Source of the DNA: Melastoma dodecandrum
Taxonomy: Eukaryota; Streptophyta; Magnoliopsida; Myrtales; Melastomataceae
Direction of reading: 5' to 3'
Assembly (NCBI GenBank): GCA_029817715.1
Contig: JARUPY010000398.1
Location: 2,356,001-2,420,000 of the forward strand
Length of the DNA: 64,000 bases
Shown: in pieces, positions 1-9,639 of the stretch
Position numbering within the stretch: position 1 is the first letter of the stretch
Layout of the letters: every line of letters starts with the position of its first letter
The notes under the pieces: generated by a model
What the model was told of the DNA's origin: nothing
The model's database searches: none
What the model saw: the letters and a program-made list of their open reading frames with translations, nothing else
Position numbers and translations under genes: made by a program

Positions 1-178
1 GGGGCTTGGCCTTCTTCCCGCTTTTGCCATATTGGCCGCCTAGCTGGGGTGGGTTTCGGCCCGTGTCGTGACGAGAGCGTCCATGCGTATCGGCGGACTG
101 GTGCCCGTGTCGGTGTCGGACATCGCCGTATGGGACGTGACCCGTGCCGCCATCGGGCGATACAGCTCCGGCCGCAGG

Positions 179-1894
179 ATGACGCCACAAAGCCCGAATG
201 AAGCCCTCCAGCCGGAGGCACCACCGCCGCCGCCGCCGAAGCCGCCGAGCAAGCGCCGCCCGACGCTTTCGGCCATCAGCGGTTTCCTGTCGTTCCTCGT
301 GATCGCCGCCATCGGCGTGCTCGCGGCCTTCGTCTGGGCGACGAACCGCCTCAACCAGCCAGGGCCGCTCGCCGAGGACAAGGTCGTCTACATCGCCCCG
401 CACACCGACGTGCCGGACATCATCGACAAGCTGCAGAGCGAAGGCGTCATCGACAATTCGCTCGCCTTCAACCTGGTGCTGATGGCCGAGCGCAAGCGCG
501 GTAAGGTCAAGTACGGCGAATATCTGTTCAAGCAGCACGCGAGCCTGCGCGCCGTCGTCGACACGCTGGTCGGCGGCAAGCAGGTCACCCGCTCGATCCC
601 TATTCCCGAAGGATTGACGAGCACGCAGGTCGTGCAGCGCCTGCGGGACAGCGATCTTCTCGTCGGCGAGATCCGCGAGGTTCCGAAAGAAGGCAGCCTG
701 CTCCCGGAGACGTACAAGTTCTCGCGCGGCATGTCGCGCGTCGATCTCATCGACAAGATGCAGCAGGACGACCGCCGCGCCGTGGAGCAGATCTGGTCGC
801 GCCGTGCGCCCGACCTGCCGCTACGCTCGCCCTACGAGCTCGTCACGCTCGCCTCGATCGTCGAGAAGGAGACCGGCAAGGCCGACGAGCGACCGCTCGT
901 CGCGGGCGTCTTCATCAACCGGCTCACGCGCCACATGCGGCTGCAGTCCGACCCGACCATCGTCTACGGGCTTGTCGCCGGTCAGGGGACGCTCGGCCAT
1001 TCAATCACGCGCTCCGAGCTCGACCGGAAGACGCCCTACAACACCTACCAGGTCGACGGGCTGCCGCCCGGCCCGATCGACAATCCCGGCCGCGCGGCGC
1101 TCGAAGCCGTCTCGAACCCCTCGCGCACCTCGGACCTCTATTTCGTCGCGGACGGCACCGGCGGCCACGCCTTCGCCGCCACGATGGAGGAGCACAACCG
1201 CAACGTCGCGCGCTGGCGTCAGATCCAGCAGGAGGCCAAGGACAAGCCGGCCGACGTGGACCATCTGGCGCCCTCCGTCGCCACCCCCCCGCCGCGCGGC
1301 AATCAGCGCAGCGACGCCGACGACGGCGCCGTGTACGGCGCGCTGCCGAAGGCGGTCGGCGCCGCGAGCCTCGGACGCGTCGCCTCGTTCCTGGACCCCG
1401 ACGCCAATCACGACATCGACAAGGTCGCCGCCGCGGAGACCTTGGTCCCGGCGAGCCCCCGCGCGCGCCACAGGCGCGGCCACGACGCCCCGGTCGCGCC
1501 CCCGCTCGACACGACGACGCTCGCGAGCGGCGGCATCGACTCGTCCGGCTTCAGCCTCGACGGTCCGGCCGGGACGCCCAAGGGCGCGGCGCTGCTGGAT
1601 GGCCCCGCGGCGTCCGACGTGCCCCCGCAGGCCGAAGGCACGACCCGCGTCGTCGCCGCCGCGCCGCTCTCGCCCAAGCAGGCACGCGCCGCGCTCGACG
1701 TGGCGCCGAGCGACAAACCCGTCGATCTCTTCGCGGACAACGGCCCGGCACAGCCCGTCGTGGTGCCGATCAAGACGCCGCCCGCCCATCCGAAGATCTT
1801 CGACGCCTCCGACGGCACCGCGCTCGATCCGCTGCTCGAGAAGGGCTACGACCTGAACTCGGCGAAGACGATACCGGCCGACCTTGTCCACTGA
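179..1894 (+). CDS. mltG: Endolytic murein transglycosylase MltG (YceG-like)
   Basis: This inner-membrane enzyme cuts nascent peptidoglycan glycan strands and so limits their length. After the ATG at 179 comes a proline-rich cytosolic stretch, one membrane segment (about residues 38-62), then a periplasmic YceG domain with the motifs PEGLTS, LASIVEKETG, RLQSDPTIVYG and YNTYQVDGLPPGPI; the Glu in VEKETG is the expected catalytic acid. An in-frame GTG at 68 would add 37 residues, but the ATG lies just before the typical proline-rich start. At 571 residues it is far longer than E. coli MltG (about 340). The extra 180 or so C-terminal residues are Ala/Pro/Asp-rich and look disordered. It overlaps yicC by 11 bases, as in related genomes. 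Confidence 0.92.
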   Translation: MTPQSPNEALQPEAPPPPPPKPPSKRRPTLSAISGFLSFLVIAAIGVLAAFVWATNRLNQPGPLAEDKVVYIAPHTDVPDIIDKLQSEGVIDNSLAFNLVLMAERKRGKVKYGEYLFKQHASLRAVVDTLVGGKQVTRSIPIPEGLTSTQVVQRLRDSDLLVGEIREVPKEGSLLPETYKFSRGMSRVDLIDKMQQDDRRAVEQIWSRRAPDLPLRSPYELVTLASIVEKETGKADERPLVAGVFINRLTRHMRLQSDPTIVYGLVAGQGTLGHSITRSELDRKTPYNTYQVDGLPPGPIDNPGRAALEAVSNPSRTSDLYFVADGTGGHAFAATMEEHNRNVARWRQIQQEAKDKPADVDHLAPSVATPPPRGNQRSDADDGAVYGALPKAVGAASLGRVASFLDPDANHDIDKVAAAETLVPASPRARHRRGHDAPVAPPLDTTTLASGGIDSSGFSLDGPAGTPKGAALLDGPAASDVPPQAEGTTRVVAAAPLSPKQARAALDVAPSDKPVDLFADNGPAQPVVVPIKTPPAHPKIFDASDGTALDPLLEKGYDLNSAKTIPADLVH

Positions 1895-2789
1895 CCCCGG
1901 CGCCCGTGCGCCGACCCGCAGCATGACCGGCTACGCCCAGGCGGCCGGCACGCTTGGCGCCGCGCGCTGGACCTGGGACCTCAAGACCGTCAACGCGAAA
2001 GGCCTCGACCTGCGCCTGCGCCTGCCGCCCGGCTTCGATGCGCTCGAGATCGCCGCGCGAAAGCGAATCGGCGCGCGCCTCACGCGCGGCACCTGCCAGG
2101 CGACGCTTGCGGTCGCGCGTGCCGCCGCCACCCGCGCCCGCATCGACACGGACCTGCTCGCAAGCCTCGCGGCCGCTCTGGCCGACGTGCCGCGACCGGC
2201 GAGCATAGGCCCCGCGACGCTCGACGGCCTTCTCGCCGTGCGCGGGGTCGTCGAGACGGGCGAGGGCGAGGCGGACGAGGCCGAGATGGCCGCACTGCAA
2301 TCCGCTTGCGACGCAGGGCTCGGGCGCGCCCTCGACGGCCTCGTCGCGATGCGCGAAAACGAGGGCGCCGCCCTTGCCGAGGTGCTCGGCGCCCGGCTCG
2401 AGGCGATCGATCGGCTGCGGGCGACCGCCGACTCTGCGCCTCAGCGCCAGCCCAATGCCGTGCGCGAGAAGCTGGAGGCCTCCATCGCGGCGCTCGCCGG
2501 GCGACACGGCCTCGATTCGGACCGGCTGCACCAGGAGGCCCTTCTGCTCGCGGCGAAATCGGACGTGCGCGAGGAACTCGACCGGCTGGCCGCGCATGTG
2601 GTCGCCGCGCGCGAGTTGATGTCGGCCGGCGGCGCGATCGGACGGCGGCTTGATTTCCTCGCCCAGGAGCTCGGCCGCGAGGCCTCGACCTTCTGCGCCA
2701 AGTCGAACGACGCGGCCTTGACCGCCATCGGCCTTGAACTGCGCGTCGAGATCGAGCAATTCCGCGAGCAGGTACAGAACATCGAGTAG
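1884..2789 (+). CDS. yicC: YicC family endoribonuclease
   Basis: YicC proteins are RNases; in E. coli the family member promotes degradation of small RNAs. The protein opens with the family signature SMTGYA about 13 residues after a TTG start at 1884, and ends with the DUF1732 signature FLAQELGREASTFCAKSND and a typical C-terminal QVQNIE. An ATG at 1923 would begin exactly at MTGYA and lose the usual preceding residues, so TTG is preferred. It lies between mltG (11-base overlap) and gmk (7 bases apart), suggesting a single transcript. Length (301 residues) is normal for the family. Confidence 0.88.
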   Translation: MSTDPGARAPTRSMTGYAQAAGTLGAARWTWDLKTVNAKGLDLRLRLPPGFDALEIAARKRIGARLTRGTCQATLAVARAAATRARIDTDLLASLAAALADVPRPASIGPATLDGLLAVRGVVETGEGEADEAEMAALQSACDAGLGRALDGLVAMRENEGAALAEVLGARLEAIDRLRATADSAPQRQPNAVREKLEASIAALAGRHGLDSDRLHQEALLLAAKSDVREELDRLAAHVVAARELMSAGGAIGRRLDFLAQELGREASTFCAKSNDAALTAIGLELRVEIEQFREQVQNIE

Positions 2790-2796
2790 AGGCACG

Positions 2797-3480
2797 ATGG
2801 CCCTCGACGATCCCTTGAGCGAGGCTGCCTCCGCTGGCGACAGCGCGCCGGCCGCACGTCGCGGCTTCATTCTGATTCTGTCGTCGCCGTCCGGCGCCGG
2901 CAAGACGACGTTGACGCGGATGCTGCGCACGCATCCCGGCCTCGACCTCGAGCTGTCGATCTCGGTGACGACGCGCGAGCGGCGCTCCAGCGAGGCCAAC
3001 GGCGTCCACTATCATTTCATCCCCAAGCGCCAGTTCCAACTGATGCGCGAGAGCGACGACCTCCTCGAATGGGCGGAGGTGCACGGCAATTTCTACGGCA
3101 CGCCCCGCGCGCCCGTCGAACACACGCTGGCCGAGGGTCGCGACGTGCTCTTCGACATCGACTGGCAGGGCACCCAGCAGGTCAAGGGCAAGGTTGGCAT
3201 GGACGCGGTGACGATCTTCATCCTGCCGCCGTCGATGCGCGAATTGCAGGCGCGCCTCGAGCGCCGCGCCGAGGACCCGCCGGAAACGATCGCGCGACGC
3301 CTCGCCAACGCGCGCAACGAGATCCGCCGTTGGACGCACTACGACTACGTGCTCGTCAACGACGACATCGATTCGACCTTTCAGGACCTGCTCGCGATCA
3401 TCACCGCCGAGCGCCGGCGCACGATGCGCGCGACGGCGAGCATCGGCGCCTTCGTCGAGGCGCTGATTCAGGAAGTGTAG
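2797..3480 (+). CDS. gmk: Guanylate kinase
   Basis: Phosphorylates GMP to GDP with ATP, an essential cytoplasmic step of guanine nucleotide synthesis. The P-loop SSPSGAGKTTL is near residue 29, followed by the GMP-binding region (SISVTTRERR, the YHF stretch and the family pattern in which EWAEVHGNFYGTP positions the nucleotide). Start ATG 2797 has an AGAGG-type ribosome site just upstream and sits 7 bases after yicC. About 227 residues, slightly longer than E. coli Gmk because of an N-terminal extension of about 20 residues. Confidence 0.95.
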   Translation: MALDDPLSEAASAGDSAPAARRGFILILSSPSGAGKTTLTRMLRTHPGLDLELSISVTTRERRSSEANGVHYHFIPKRQFQLMRESDDLLEWAEVHGNFYGTPRAPVEHTLAEGRDVLFDIDWQGTQQVKGKVGMDAVTIFILPPSMRELQARLERRAEDPPETIARRLANARNEIRRWTHYDYVLVNDDIDSTFQDLLAIITAERRRTMRATASIGAFVEALIQEV

Positions 3481-3496
3481 CGCCTTCCAGTCCCTT

Positions 3497-3573
3497 CATT
3501 GCGAGCGCAGCGAAGCAATCCAGGGCGAAGTCCCGATCCGCGGCCTCTGGATTGCTTCGCTGCGCCCGCAAGG
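3497..3573. repeat. Palindromic repeat, copy 1 (degenerate)
   Basis: Two inverted arms, 3497-3523 and 3547-3573, each based on gcgagcgcagcgaagcaatc and its complement, are separated by 23 bases. The right arm has several mismatches (gcccgcaagg instead of gctcgcaatg). It lies between the gmk stop and the GIY-YIG gene, where the hairpin could also act as a terminator. Copies 2 and 3 are at 3883 and 4656. Confidence 0.85.
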
Positions 3574-3590
3574 ACAATGGGGCAAGAACG

Positions 3591-3881
3591 ATGCGCGAGC
3601 CAGCCGTGTACATCATGGCGAGTTCCCGCATCGGGACGTTGTATACCGGCGTGACCTCGGACCTGTCGCGACGCGCGTTCGAGCATCGCGAAGGTCGCAC
3701 GCGCGGATTCTCCAAGCAGTACGGGTGTCATCTGCTCGTTTGGTACGAGCGATACGAGCGGATGACCGAGGCGATCGCGCGCGAGAAGCAGATCAGGGGC
3801 GGTTCGCGCGTGAAGAAGCTTGCGCTGATCGAAGCGATGAACCCGCAGTGGCGCGATCTCTACGAAGGCCTCGCACAATAA
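3591..3881 (+). CDS. GIY-YIG nuclease-domain protein, stand-alone
   Basis: A 96-residue protein made of a single GIY-YIG nuclease domain. The fold's first strand is VYIMAS (GIY position) and the second is LYTGVTSD (YIG position, here YTG), followed by the Arg/His helix RRAFEHREG and the catalytic-type Glu in EAIAREKQIR. Small proteins of this type (COG2827) are common in alphaproteobacteria, and their cellular role is not established. The start ATG 3591 follows a weak ribosome site. It is bracketed by palindromic repeats: copy 1 ends 18 bases upstream and copy 2 starts 2 bases after the stop. Confidence 0.85.
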   Translation: MREPAVYIMASSRIGTLYTGVTSDLSRRAFEHREGRTRGFSKQYGCHLLVWYERYERMTEAIAREKQIRGGSRVKKLALIEAMNPQWRDLYEGLAQ

Positions 3882-3882
3882 C

Positions 3883-3966
3883 CGTCATTGCGAGCGCAGC
3901 GAAGCAATCCAGGAGCAGAGGTCCCGGTCCGCGACCCTGGATTGCTTCGCTGCGCTCGCAATGACG
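3883..3966. repeat. Palindromic repeat, copy 2 (perfect 30-bp arms)
   Basis: Arms 3883-3912 and 3937-3966 are exact reverse complements over 30 bases around a 24-base loop. The element starts immediately after the stop of the GIY-YIG gene and can form a very strong hairpin in RNA. It matches copy 3 at all but one position across 84 bases. Confidence 0.93.
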
Positions 3967-4035
3967 GCGGAGAGGTCGTAATGTTGGCCAAGCAAATCGG
4001 ACGCGGCGCAGCGCCCTCATAGTCGTCATTCGCTA

Positions 4036-4611
4036 ATGCTGCAGGCGGCCAATTTTATGGCAAGTGAAATAACGACAAACATCGCATCGTTGATCGGTCT
4101 GCCATGTTGGAGCGTCGAGCGGGTGCACGGCAGCATCCTGTCCTTTCAGTTTGGAGCACCCCGGCTTTTCGTAGGCGAGCCTTACGTTTCGCACTCACCG
4201 TCTATGAAGGTGCGGCAGCCGGCGGCACAACGGTGCGTCAAGCCGGTTGGCGACTGGAACCTGACCATCTTGTGTTGCCATTGGCGCGTGACCGCAAAGG
4301 GCGAGCCTCTGGCGGACGACCAGAGCCCCGACGAGCAAATCGAGGCCGCCGCGCGGTTCGTGGATGGACAAAAGCTGACGGCGTTCGAGCTCGATGCGGC
4401 GTCTTGCCGAACGACGTTCTCTTTCGACCTCGGCGCGACGCTGATGGCATGGCCTTATCAAGCCGACGAGGACGAGCAATGGTCGCTCTACTCGCCCGAC
4501 GAGCAGGTTCTGACCTACCGAGCGGATGGGTTGTTCAGTCTGGGCTCAAGCGACGTCAAGAGTGGGCACGAGGTTTGGGAGGCTTTAGAGCGAAACGTGA
4601 CGGTACCGTGA
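4036..4611 (+). CDS. Hypothetical protein between palindromic repeats
   Basis: I do not recognise this 191-residue protein. It has no signal peptide or membrane segment and is moderately acidic near the C-terminus (QADEDEQWSLYSPDEQ). Aromatic residues are spread through predicted strands, which suggests a compact soluble beta-rich fold. An alternative start is the ATG at 4057 (MASEITTN). The region is visibly less GC-rich than its neighbours (for example aattttatggcaagtgaaat near 4050), which suggests transfer. It sits between two nearly identical palindromic repeats (3883-3966 and 4656-4739). An immunity-type or other accessory protein is possible, but there is no direct evidence. Confidence 0.6.
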   Translation: MLQAANFMASEITTNIASLIGLPCWSVERVHGSILSFQFGAPRLFVGEPYVSHSPSMKVRQPAAQRCVKPVGDWNLTILCCHWRVTAKGEPLADDQSPDEQIEAAARFVDGQKLTAFELDAASCRTTFSFDLGATLMAWPYQADEDEQWSLYSPDEQVLTYRADGLFSLGSSDVKSGHEVWEALERNVTVP

Positions 4612-4655
4612 TGATCAGTTTGAAGTCCCCGGCGAACATCGGCGCGCCTTAGCCT

Positions 4656-4739
4656 CGTCCTTGCGAGCGCAGCGAAGCAATCCAGGAGCAGAGGTCCCGG
4701 TCCGCGACCCTGGATTGCTTCGCTGCGCTCGCAATGACG
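4656..4739. repeat. Palindromic repeat, copy 3
   Basis: Arms 4656-4685 and 4710-4739 are inverted repeats with one mismatch (cgtccttg versus caatgacg), around a 24-base loop identical to that of copy 2. It separates the orphan gene from the 3' end of trmJ, which is convergent. Confidence 0.93.
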
Positions 4740-4758
4740 GCGATGTCGGTCACCGACC

Positions 4759-5577
4759 TTACTCATCGCCCACGCCTGCTTTCGCCTCCCCGGCATCCTT
4801 CCGCGGCCCCTCGACCAGCCGCACGACGGCGCCGCGCAGGGTGCGCACGTCCTGCTCGCTCATGGCGAGGCGGTGGAAGATGTTGCGCAGATTGCGGCGC
4901 ATCACGGGGGCCTTGCCCGCCGGGCGGAAGAAGCCGGCCTTGTCGAGCTCGCCTTCCAGATAGTCGAAGAACGAGATCACCATTTCGCGCGGCGCGGGCG
5001 GCGAGCGCTCGGCGAGGTCGAAGGGCGCCTGCGCGCCCGCCGCTTTCAGCCACTCGTAGCTCATGAGCAGCACCGCCTGCGCGAGGTTGAGCGAGCCGTA
5101 AGCGGGATTGGTCGGGAAGGTCACGACGGCATCGGCGAGCGCGACCTCGTCGTTCTCGAGCCCCGTCCGTTCGGGACCGAACAGGATGCCGTGCCGCTCC
5201 CCGCCCGCCATGCGCGCCGCGCTTTCCGGCATCGCGACCGCGGGGACGACGACGCGCTTCGCCTGCCCACGCTCGCGCGCCGTCGTCGCCCAGACGAAGG
5301 CGAGGTCGCCGATGGCCGTCTCCAGCGACGGATAGAGAGTGGCGCGGGCGAGCAGATGCGCCGCACCGGCCGCGGCGGACTCGGCCGCCTCGCGATGCGC
5401 CGCCTCCTCCGGCGGCCAGCCGCATTTCGGGGCGACGAGCCGCAGGTCCGAGAGGCCGAAATTCGCCATGGCGCGGGCGCACATGCCGATGTTGACGGCG
5501 AGCTGCGGGCGCACCAGCACGATGGCGGGGCCGCCCTCGCGAGAGGGCTGCGTGCGGTCGGTCCCGGCACCGGTCAT
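4759..5577 (-). CDS. trmJ: tRNA (cytidine/uridine-2'-O)-methyltransferase TrmJ-like (SPOUT)
   Basis: A SPOUT-class enzyme expected to 2'-O-methylate tRNA position 32 with S-adenosylmethionine. All three SPOUT motifs are visible: [13 protein letters not shown] (motif 1, N-terminal), [13 protein letters not shown] (motif 2) and [15 protein letters not shown] (motif 3), which form the trefoil-knot SAM site. A C-terminal tail ([21 protein letters not shown]) is typical of the TrmJ branch. Start ATG 5577 (MTGAGTD) is preferred over longer in-frame starts because these read into poorly conserved sequence. It is divergent from icd and convergent with the orphan gene. Confidence 0.87.
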   Translation of the reverse strand: MTGAGTDRTQPSREGGPAIVLVRPQLAVNIGMCARAMANFGLSDLRLVAPKCGWPPEEAAHREAAESAAAGAAHLLARATLYPSLETAIGDLAFVWATTARERGQAKRVVVPAVAMPESAARMAGGERHGILFGPERTGLENDEVALADAVVTFPTNPAYGSLNLAQAVLLMSYEWLKAAGAQAPFDLAERSPPAPREMVISFFDYLEGELDKAGFFRPAGKAPVMRRNLRNIFHRLAMSEQDVRTLRGAVVRLVEGPRKDAGEAKAGVGDE

Positions 5578-5732
5578 TTCCGCCTTGTCCCCACCCGGAA
5601 GCTGTGCGCCAATCGCTGGCCTCGGCCGCGCTTGAACCATTGCGGTCGGGTGTTATAGGCCAAAACGAACGTGCGGCATCCTCCGTGCATCCGCTCATGT
5701 GCGGACCACGGACGCGGAAAGAGGCTCCGGAT
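5578..5732. promoter_or_regulatory. Divergent trmJ / icd intergenic region
   Basis: A 155-base space separating two divergent starts, so it should carry promoters for both genes. I see no strong consensus hexamers or hairpins. A GAGG ribosome site precedes icd at about 5721-5724. Confidence 0.4.
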
Positions 5733-6971
5733 ATGGACAGGATCAAGGTCAAGGAACCGGTCGTCGAACTCGACGGCGACGAGATGACCCGGATCATCTG
5801 GCACTATATCCGCGACAAGCTGATCCACCCTTATCTCGACATCAACCTCGAATATTACGACCTCTCCGTCGAACATCGCGATCACACCAACGATCAGGTG
5901 ACGTTCGACGCGGCCAATGCCATCAAGAAGCACGGCGTCGGCGTAAAATGCGCAACGATTACGCCGGACGAGGCGCGCGTCGAGGAGTTCCACCTCAAAC
6001 ACATGTGGCGCTCGCCCAACGGCACGATCCGCAACATCATCGGCGGCGTCATCTTTCGCGAGCCGATCATCTGCCAAAACGTGCCGCGTCTCGTGCCGGG
6101 CTGGACGCAGCCGATCGTTATCGGCCGCCACGCCTACGGCGATCAATATCGCGCGACGATGATCCGCATCCCGGGCAAAGGCCGCCTGACCTTGAAGTTC
6201 GAGGGCGAGGACGGGCAGGTGATCGAAAAGGAAGTCTTCCAGTTCCCCGACGCCGGCGTCGCGATGAGCATGTACAATCTCGACGGCTCGATCCGCGATT
6301 TCGCGCGCGCCTCGATGAACTACGGTCTCGCGCGCGGCTACCCCGTCTATCTGTCGACGAAGAACACGATCCTCAAGTCTTACGACGGGCGCTTCCAGGA
6401 TATCTTCCAGGAGGTCTTCAACGCGGAGTTCAAGGAGTCCTTCGAGAAGGCCGGTCTCACCTACGAGCATCGCCTGATCGACGACATGGTCGCCAGCGCG
6501 CTCAAGTGGAACGGCGAGTTCGTCTGGGCCTGCAAGAACTACGACGGCGACGTCCAGTCGGACCAGGTCGCGCAGGGCTTCGGCAGCCTCGGCCTGATGA
6601 CCTCGGTGCTGCTCACCCCGGACGGCAAGACGGTCGAGGCGGAGGCCGCGCACGGCACCGTCACGCGCCACTTCCGCCAGCACCAGGCCGGCAAGCAGAC
6701 ATCCACGAACTCGATCGCCTCGATCTTCGCCTGGACCCGCGGGCTGACCCACCGCGCCAAGCTTGACGACAACGAGGCGCTGGCGCGCTTTGCTGACACG
6801 CTCGAGAAGGTGTGCGTGCAAACGGTCGAATCCGGCAACATGACGAAGGACCTCGCGCTTCTCGTCGGCGCCGACCAGCGCTGGCTCTCGACCACCGGCT
6901 TCCTCGACAAGGTCGACGCCAACCTGCGGGCCGCGATGGAGAGCGGCGGGCATCTGGCGGCCGCGCAGTAG
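5733..6971 (+). CDS. icd: NADP-dependent isocitrate dehydrogenase
   Basis: Oxidatively decarboxylates isocitrate to 2-oxoglutarate in the TCA cycle, making NADPH. The 412-residue protein starts [18 protein letters not shown], typical of the eukaryote-like (type II) homodimeric IDH found in alphaproteobacteria rather than of E. coli Icd. Substrate-site motifs RSPNGTIRN and the metal-binding IDDM with later aspartates are visible, as is [14 protein letters not shown] near the C-terminus, which binds NADP. ATG 5733 has GAGGCTCC upstream. It is convergent with the chemoreceptor gene. Confidence 0.95.
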   Translation: MDRIKVKEPVVELDGDEMTRIIWHYIRDKLIHPYLDINLEYYDLSVEHRDHTNDQVTFDAANAIKKHGVGVKCATITPDEARVEEFHLKHMWRSPNGTIRNIIGGVIFREPIICQNVPRLVPGWTQPIVIGRHAYGDQYRATMIRIPGKGRLTLKFEGEDGQVIEKEVFQFPDAGVAMSMYNLDGSIRDFARASMNYGLARGYPVYLSTKNTILKSYDGRFQDIFQEVFNAEFKESFEKAGLTYEHRLIDDMVASALKWNGEFVWACKNYDGDVQSDQVAQGFGSLGLMTSVLLTPDGKTVEAEAAHGTVTRHFRQHQAGKQTSTNSIASIFAWTRGLTHRAKLDDNEALARFADTLEKVCVQTVESGNMTKDLALLVGADQRWLSTTGFLDKVDANLRAAMESGGHLAAAQ

Positions 6972-6989
6972 GAGGGTGGCTGCACCCTC
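6972..6989. terminator. Short hairpin between icd and chemoreceptor gene
   Basis: A perfect 7-bp inverted repeat gagggtg / caccctc with a 4-base loop lies between the two convergent stop codons. There is no T tract, so it is at best a weak or Rho-assisted bidirectional terminator. Confidence 0.4.
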
Positions 6990-6990
6990 G

Positions 6991-8829
6991 CTACGCGGGG
7001 CATAGCCGGCGCCCGGCTTCGCCGACATCGAAGACGCTGACGAGGCGCGCCAACTCGTCGCTCTGGTCGGCTAGCCCCCGCGATGCCGCGGACGATCCCT
7101 CGGCCATGGCTGCGTTCTGCTGCGTAACGCGATCGATCTGGCGAACCACGAGGTTGATTTCGACGAGTTTCGCTGCTTGGTCGGTGGCGGAGAGAGCAAT
7201 CTCTTGAACGGTTCCGCTGATGTCGGAGATCAATTGCAGGATCCTGACCAGCACCTCGTCCGTCTGCCCGATGAGGCTCACGCCCCGCTCGACCTGTTCG
7301 GACGCGCTTTTGATCAGTTCCTTGATTTGCTTGGCGGCCGCCGCCGATCGCATCGCGAGGCTGCGGACCTCGGAGGCAATGACCGCGAAGCCCTGACCCG
7401 CCTCGCCGGCCCGGGCGGCCTCGATCCCGGCATTCAGGGCCAAGAGGTTCGTTTGCGAGGCAATCTGGTCGATCACGGTGACGATCTGGGAAATCTTGCT
7501 CGACGAGGTCGAGATGCAGCCCATGGCGTGCATGGTGCGGCGCATGATATCACTCGACGTGCCGGCCTGCCCCTGCGCGGTGACGACGAGATCGCGTGCG
7601 GCGATGGCGTCCTCCGACGTCCGGCGCACGGTCCCGACGATCTTTTCAAAGGCGGCAGCGGCTTCCTCGAGGTTGAGGGCCTGCTGTTCGGTCCGCTGGG
7701 AGAGATTGGCCGCGGCGGCGGCGATCTCCATCGTACCCGCCCGGATCGCCGACGTGTTGTGTGTGACAACGCTGACAGCCTCCTGCAGGATGCCGATCGC
7801 GGAGTTGAAGTCGTCCCGCAGACGCTCGTATCCGGGCGGGAACGCCGCCTCGATGCGGAAGGTGAGGCTGCCCGCCGCCAGCATTTCGAGGCCGTGCCCG
7901 ACGTCCGCGATGACGTCGGCAAGCCTGCGGACCTCCTCGCGACGCAGGACTTCGAGCTGCATTTTGTCCTGTGCATTCGCCTTGAAGACCTGGAGCGCCT
8001 CAGCCATGCCGCCAATTTCGTCGCCACGCCGAACGCCCGCGATGTCGACTCCGATATCCCCGGCCGCGAGGCGGCGCATCGCTCCCGTCAGGCTTGCGAT
8101 GGGCACCGCCACCGTCGTTGCGCCGATCCAATACGCGAGCAGGCTGGCGATCACCGCGCCCGCGGCGCCCCCCGCGATGATCAGCCAAAACGAGAGAAAG
8201 CTCGCACGCCGCAGCGCAAGGATGCGTCGCTCGTTCTTATGCTGCAGGTCGAACGCGAGCTTCTTCGCATCGGAGTCGATCGCGACAACGAGGGGCAGGA
8301 CGTCATCCATGATGCGCGTTCCAGACGCTGCGATCCTCGGGTCCTGGAGCTGTCGGTCGAGGGTGCGCTGCGCCATCGGGGCCTGCAGCTTCGCCTCGAG
8401 GGCCTGCCGCAGACGCGACTCGACCTCCGCGAACCTCGACTTCAGAGCGCCAATGAGCGCCGCGTTTTCCGGCAGGGCAGCGAGACTTTCGTCGAGCAGC
8501 TTGATTGTTGCCGTAGAGGCCGGCGCGAAATCGCGCGCTGCAAACGCCCCTGACGCCGTGGTCCCATCAGAGAAGATCGCGATGTTGGCGTCGCTGACCG
8601 CCTGCCACATCTCCCGCATGCTGCGGGCGAGCTTGTAGACCGCCACATCACGCTGCGTGACGATTGCGTTCGCGGCCGCGACCACATTCGAGAGCTGCAC
8701 CATTGCAAGGACCGCGACCAGTGCGATGACGATCGCCGAAACCGAAACGGGCACCAAGAGCTTTTGACGTATAGGAATATTGTCCAAATATTTCATGCGA
8801 CCATCCATCGAACTTATCGACTGGATCAT
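6991..8829 (-). CDS. Methyl-accepting chemotaxis protein
   Basis: A transmembrane chemoreceptor of 612 residues signalling to CheA/CheW. Membrane segments lie at about residues 24-46 and 212-236, with a helical periplasmic sensor between them. A HAMP domain (about 237-290) and a second HAMP-like linker (about 305-350) follow. The cytoplasmic signalling hairpin is at about 446-491, with the hallmark [20 protein letters not shown]. There is no C-terminal CheR-binding pentapeptide. An alternative ATG at 8796 (MKYLDN) would remove 11 residues and has a GGATGG-like ribosome site. No che genes lie nearby, so it is an orphan receptor; the ligand is unknown. Confidence 0.9.
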   Translation of the reverse strand: MIQSISSMDGRMKYLDNIPIRQKLLVPVSVSAIVIALVAVLAMVQLSNVVAAANAIVTQRDVAVYKLARSMREMWQAVSDANIAIFSDGTTASGAFAARDFAPASTATIKLLDESLAALPENAALIGALKSRFAEVESRLRQALEAKLQAPMAQRTLDRQLQDPRIAASGTRIMDDVLPLVVAIDSDAKKLAFDLQHKNERRILALRRASFLSFWLIIAGGAAGAVIASLLAYWIGATTVAVPIASLTGAMRRLAAGDIGVDIAGVRRGDEIGGMAEALQVFKANAQDKMQLEVLRREEVRRLADVIADVGHGLEMLAAGSLTFRIEAAFPPGYERLRDDFNSAIGILQEAVSVVTHNTSAIRAGTMEIAAAAANLSQRTEQQALNLEEAAAAFEKIVGTVRRTSEDAIAARDLVVTAQGQAGTSSDIMRRTMHAMGCISTSSSKISQIVTVIDQIASQTNLLALNAGIEAARAGEAGQGFAVIASEVRSLAMRSAAAAKQIKELIKSASEQVERGVSLIGQTDEVLVRILQLISDISGTVQEIALSATDQAAKLVEINLVVRQIDRVTQQNAAMAEGSSAASRGLADQSDELARLVSVFDVGEAGRRLCPA

Positions 8830-8928
8830 TCGATATTTTTCGTGAAGAGTTTTTTAAATTTCGCTTCCTCAACGGGAGAAAATCGCCAATTCTGATGCGT
8901 GTTCGGAGCGACACTCCTGCCGCGAGCC

Positions 8929-9639
8929 TCAGCTTGCGACCGCCTCTGCCGCCGCCGGCGTGTAGCGCGACCAGACGGCGTCCTTGATCTCGGCGACGAA
9001 GGCTGCGTGCCGCGCCAGCTCTTCAGCCGAGAGCGCCGAAGGCAACGGGACGGGCCGGGGCCGCCGCGGCTCGACGGACGCTCCGCCCCAGCCCCGCGTC
9101 GCCGGTCCGCCGAAGACGAGGCTCGTCTGTCGCCCGCCCGTGAGCTCGGCATAGACCTCGGCGAGGATCTCGGCATCGAGCAGCGCGCCGTGCTTGGTGC
9201 GCCGCGAATTGTCGACGCCGTAGCGCTGGCAGAGCGCATCGAGGCTCGCCGGCGCGCCGGGGTGGCGGCGGCGGGCCAGGGCCACGGTATCGACCATCGA
9301 CCCGAGATCGAGCGCGGGGCGCCCGAGCGCCACGAGTTCGGCCGAGAGGAAGCGGAAGTCGAATTCCGCATTGTGCGCGACCAGCTTCGCCCCTTCCATG
9401 AAGGACACGAAATCCTCCGCCACCTCGCGGAAGAGCTTCTTGTCGGCGAGGAACGCGGAGGACAGGCCATGGACCTGGAAGGCCTCGTTCGGCATGTCGC
9501 GCTCGGGGTTCAGATATTCGTGCCAGGTGCGTCCGGTCGGGATGCCGTTCAAAAGCTCGACGCACCCGATCTCGACCACGCGGTGCCCCACCGCGGGGTC
9601 GAGCCCCGTCGTCTCCGTATCGAACACGATCTCACGCAC
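8929..9639 (-). CDS. dnaQ: DNA polymerase III subunit epsilon (proofreading 3'-5' exonuclease)
   Basis: Supplies proofreading to the replicative polymerase. A GTG start at 9639 gives [15 protein letters not shown], where DTE is the ExoI motif. ExoII is [11 protein letters not shown] and Exo[21 protein letters not shown], contains the catalytic His and Asp of the DEDDh class. At 236 residues it matches the family. A C-terminal tail of about 60 residues would contact the polymerase alpha subunit. The start overlaps the coaE stop by 8 bases, so the two are co-transcribed. Confidence 0.92.
   Translation of the reverse strand: MREIVFDTETTGLDPAVGHRVVEIGCVELLNGIPTGRTWHEYLNPERDMPNEAFQVHGLSSAFLADKKLFREVAEDFVSFMEGAKLVAHNAEFDFRFLSAELVALGRPALDLGSMVDTVALARRRHPGAPASLDALCQRYGVDNSRRTKHGALLDAEILAEVYAELTGGRQTSLVFGGPATRGWGGASVEPRRPRPVPLPSALSAEELARHAAFVAEIKDAVWSRYTPAAAEAVAS

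Noticed and set aside
1..178. A possible gene end (for example fabF) before mltG
   Set aside because: None of the frames in 1-67 ends in a recognisable C-terminus, and the region is too short to judge.
3497..4739. A CRISPR array formed by the three palindromes
   Set aside because: The spacing is irregular (about 300 and 690 bases), the units are long perfect palindromes, and genes lie between them.
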